Translations under genes and position numbers: made by a program
The notes under the pieces: generated by a model
What the model saw: only the letters and a program-made list of their open reading frames with translations
Told to the model about the DNA's origin: nothing
Database searches by the model: none
Assembly: GCA_000827495.1 (NCBI GenBank)
Contig: KN817790.1
Coordinates: 1-14,754 of the forward strand
DNA length: 14,754 nucleotides
Source of the DNA: Hypholoma sublateritium FD-334 SS-4
Lineage: Eukaryota > Basidiomycota > Agaricomycetes > Agaricales > Strophariaceae
Reading direction: 5' to 3'
Part shown: in pieces, positions 14,609 through 14,754 of the stretch
How positions within the stretch are numbered: the first letter of the stretch is position 1
Layout of the letters: every line of letters starts with the position of its first letter

Positions 14609-14754
14609 GGTGCTCTGTTCGTGAACGCTAGGCCTCTACGGGTTGGGCGGACAGAGGGCGGGGCGTAGAGGCTCTCGTCCGGCGGGCTCGTCCTGCTCGG
14701 CGAAGTGTGCGGCATATGGTAAGCCTCAACTGTTCCACTCAACGGGCAGAGGGG
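14609..14754 (+). mobile_element. Second LINE 3'-region fragment, opposite orientation
   Basis: This is the 146-bp match to the LINE 3' region (12761-12906), but with the LINE sense strand on the plus strand. It begins GGTGCTCTGTTCG right at the break in copia pol and runs off the window. It looks like a strongly 5'-truncated LINE copy that landed in copia pol, its poly(A) being outside the window. A continuous frame across the junction (to 14742 on the minus strand) is accidental. Confidence 0.65.

Overview
The window looks like repeat-rich nuclear DNA of a mushroom-forming basidiomycete (Agaricomycetes). Genes are split by short introns (about 48-88 bp) with GTATGT/GTAAGT-type donors and CTAAC/CTAAT branch sites. 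The protein families seen (alpha-type kinase with a GRF-like zinc finger, CxC5/CxC6-KDZ transposase, fungal Ty3/gypsy and Ty1/copia, RNase H-bearing LINE) are typical of that group. The clade is an inference from family content and intron style; no marker gene is present.

Layout, left to right. (1) 1-517: 3' end of a Ty1/copia element on the plus strand (pol C-terminus, polypurine tract, complete 251-bp LTR). (2) 518-1043: spacer with two GC palindromes, then a pyrimidine-rich stretch. (3) 1044-3850: a multi-exon alpha-kinase gene whose reading frame can be followed through introns, but which carries nonsense codons and a frameshift, so it is called a pseudogene. (4) 3985-4314: an unrecognised small ORF. 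(5) 4289-6797, minus strand: a KDZ transposase gene with CxC5- and CxC6-like cysteine clusters, decayed by stops and a frameshift and cut by a 261-bp solo LTR with a perfect 5-bp target duplication. (6) 6798-7771: no recognisable gene. (7) 7772-10168, minus strand: a decayed Ty3/gypsy pol that lost most of RT and RNase H but kept the integrase. (8) 10171-12317: a 2.15-kb TIR-bounded element without a recognisable transposase. Its two ends are packed with TCC...GGA palindromes and its core is a 1-kb G-skewed GC-rich block followed by a tRNA-like Pol III promoter motif. (9) 12320-12387: the first codons of a copia-like gag. (10) 12440-14243, minus strand: a 5'-truncated LINE with an RNase H/zinc-knuckle C-terminus, AATAAA and a poly(A) tail. 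(11) 14244-14607, minus strand: an inverted second copy of the copia pol/LTR segment seen at the left edge. (12) 14609-14754: part of a second LINE 3' region.

No functional operon or host pathway is visible. The window records nested insertion and decay. Both edges lie in the same copia family in inverted orientation, and all eight ambiguous bases fall in repeats, so it may be a contig that ends where repeats broke assembly. The least explained object is the TIR element at 10171-12317, whose flanks appear to come from two different retrotransposons. The alpha-kinase pseudogene, with a GRF-like zinc finger, a second Cys/His cluster and a SUMO-interaction-like motif, is the most interesting former host gene.
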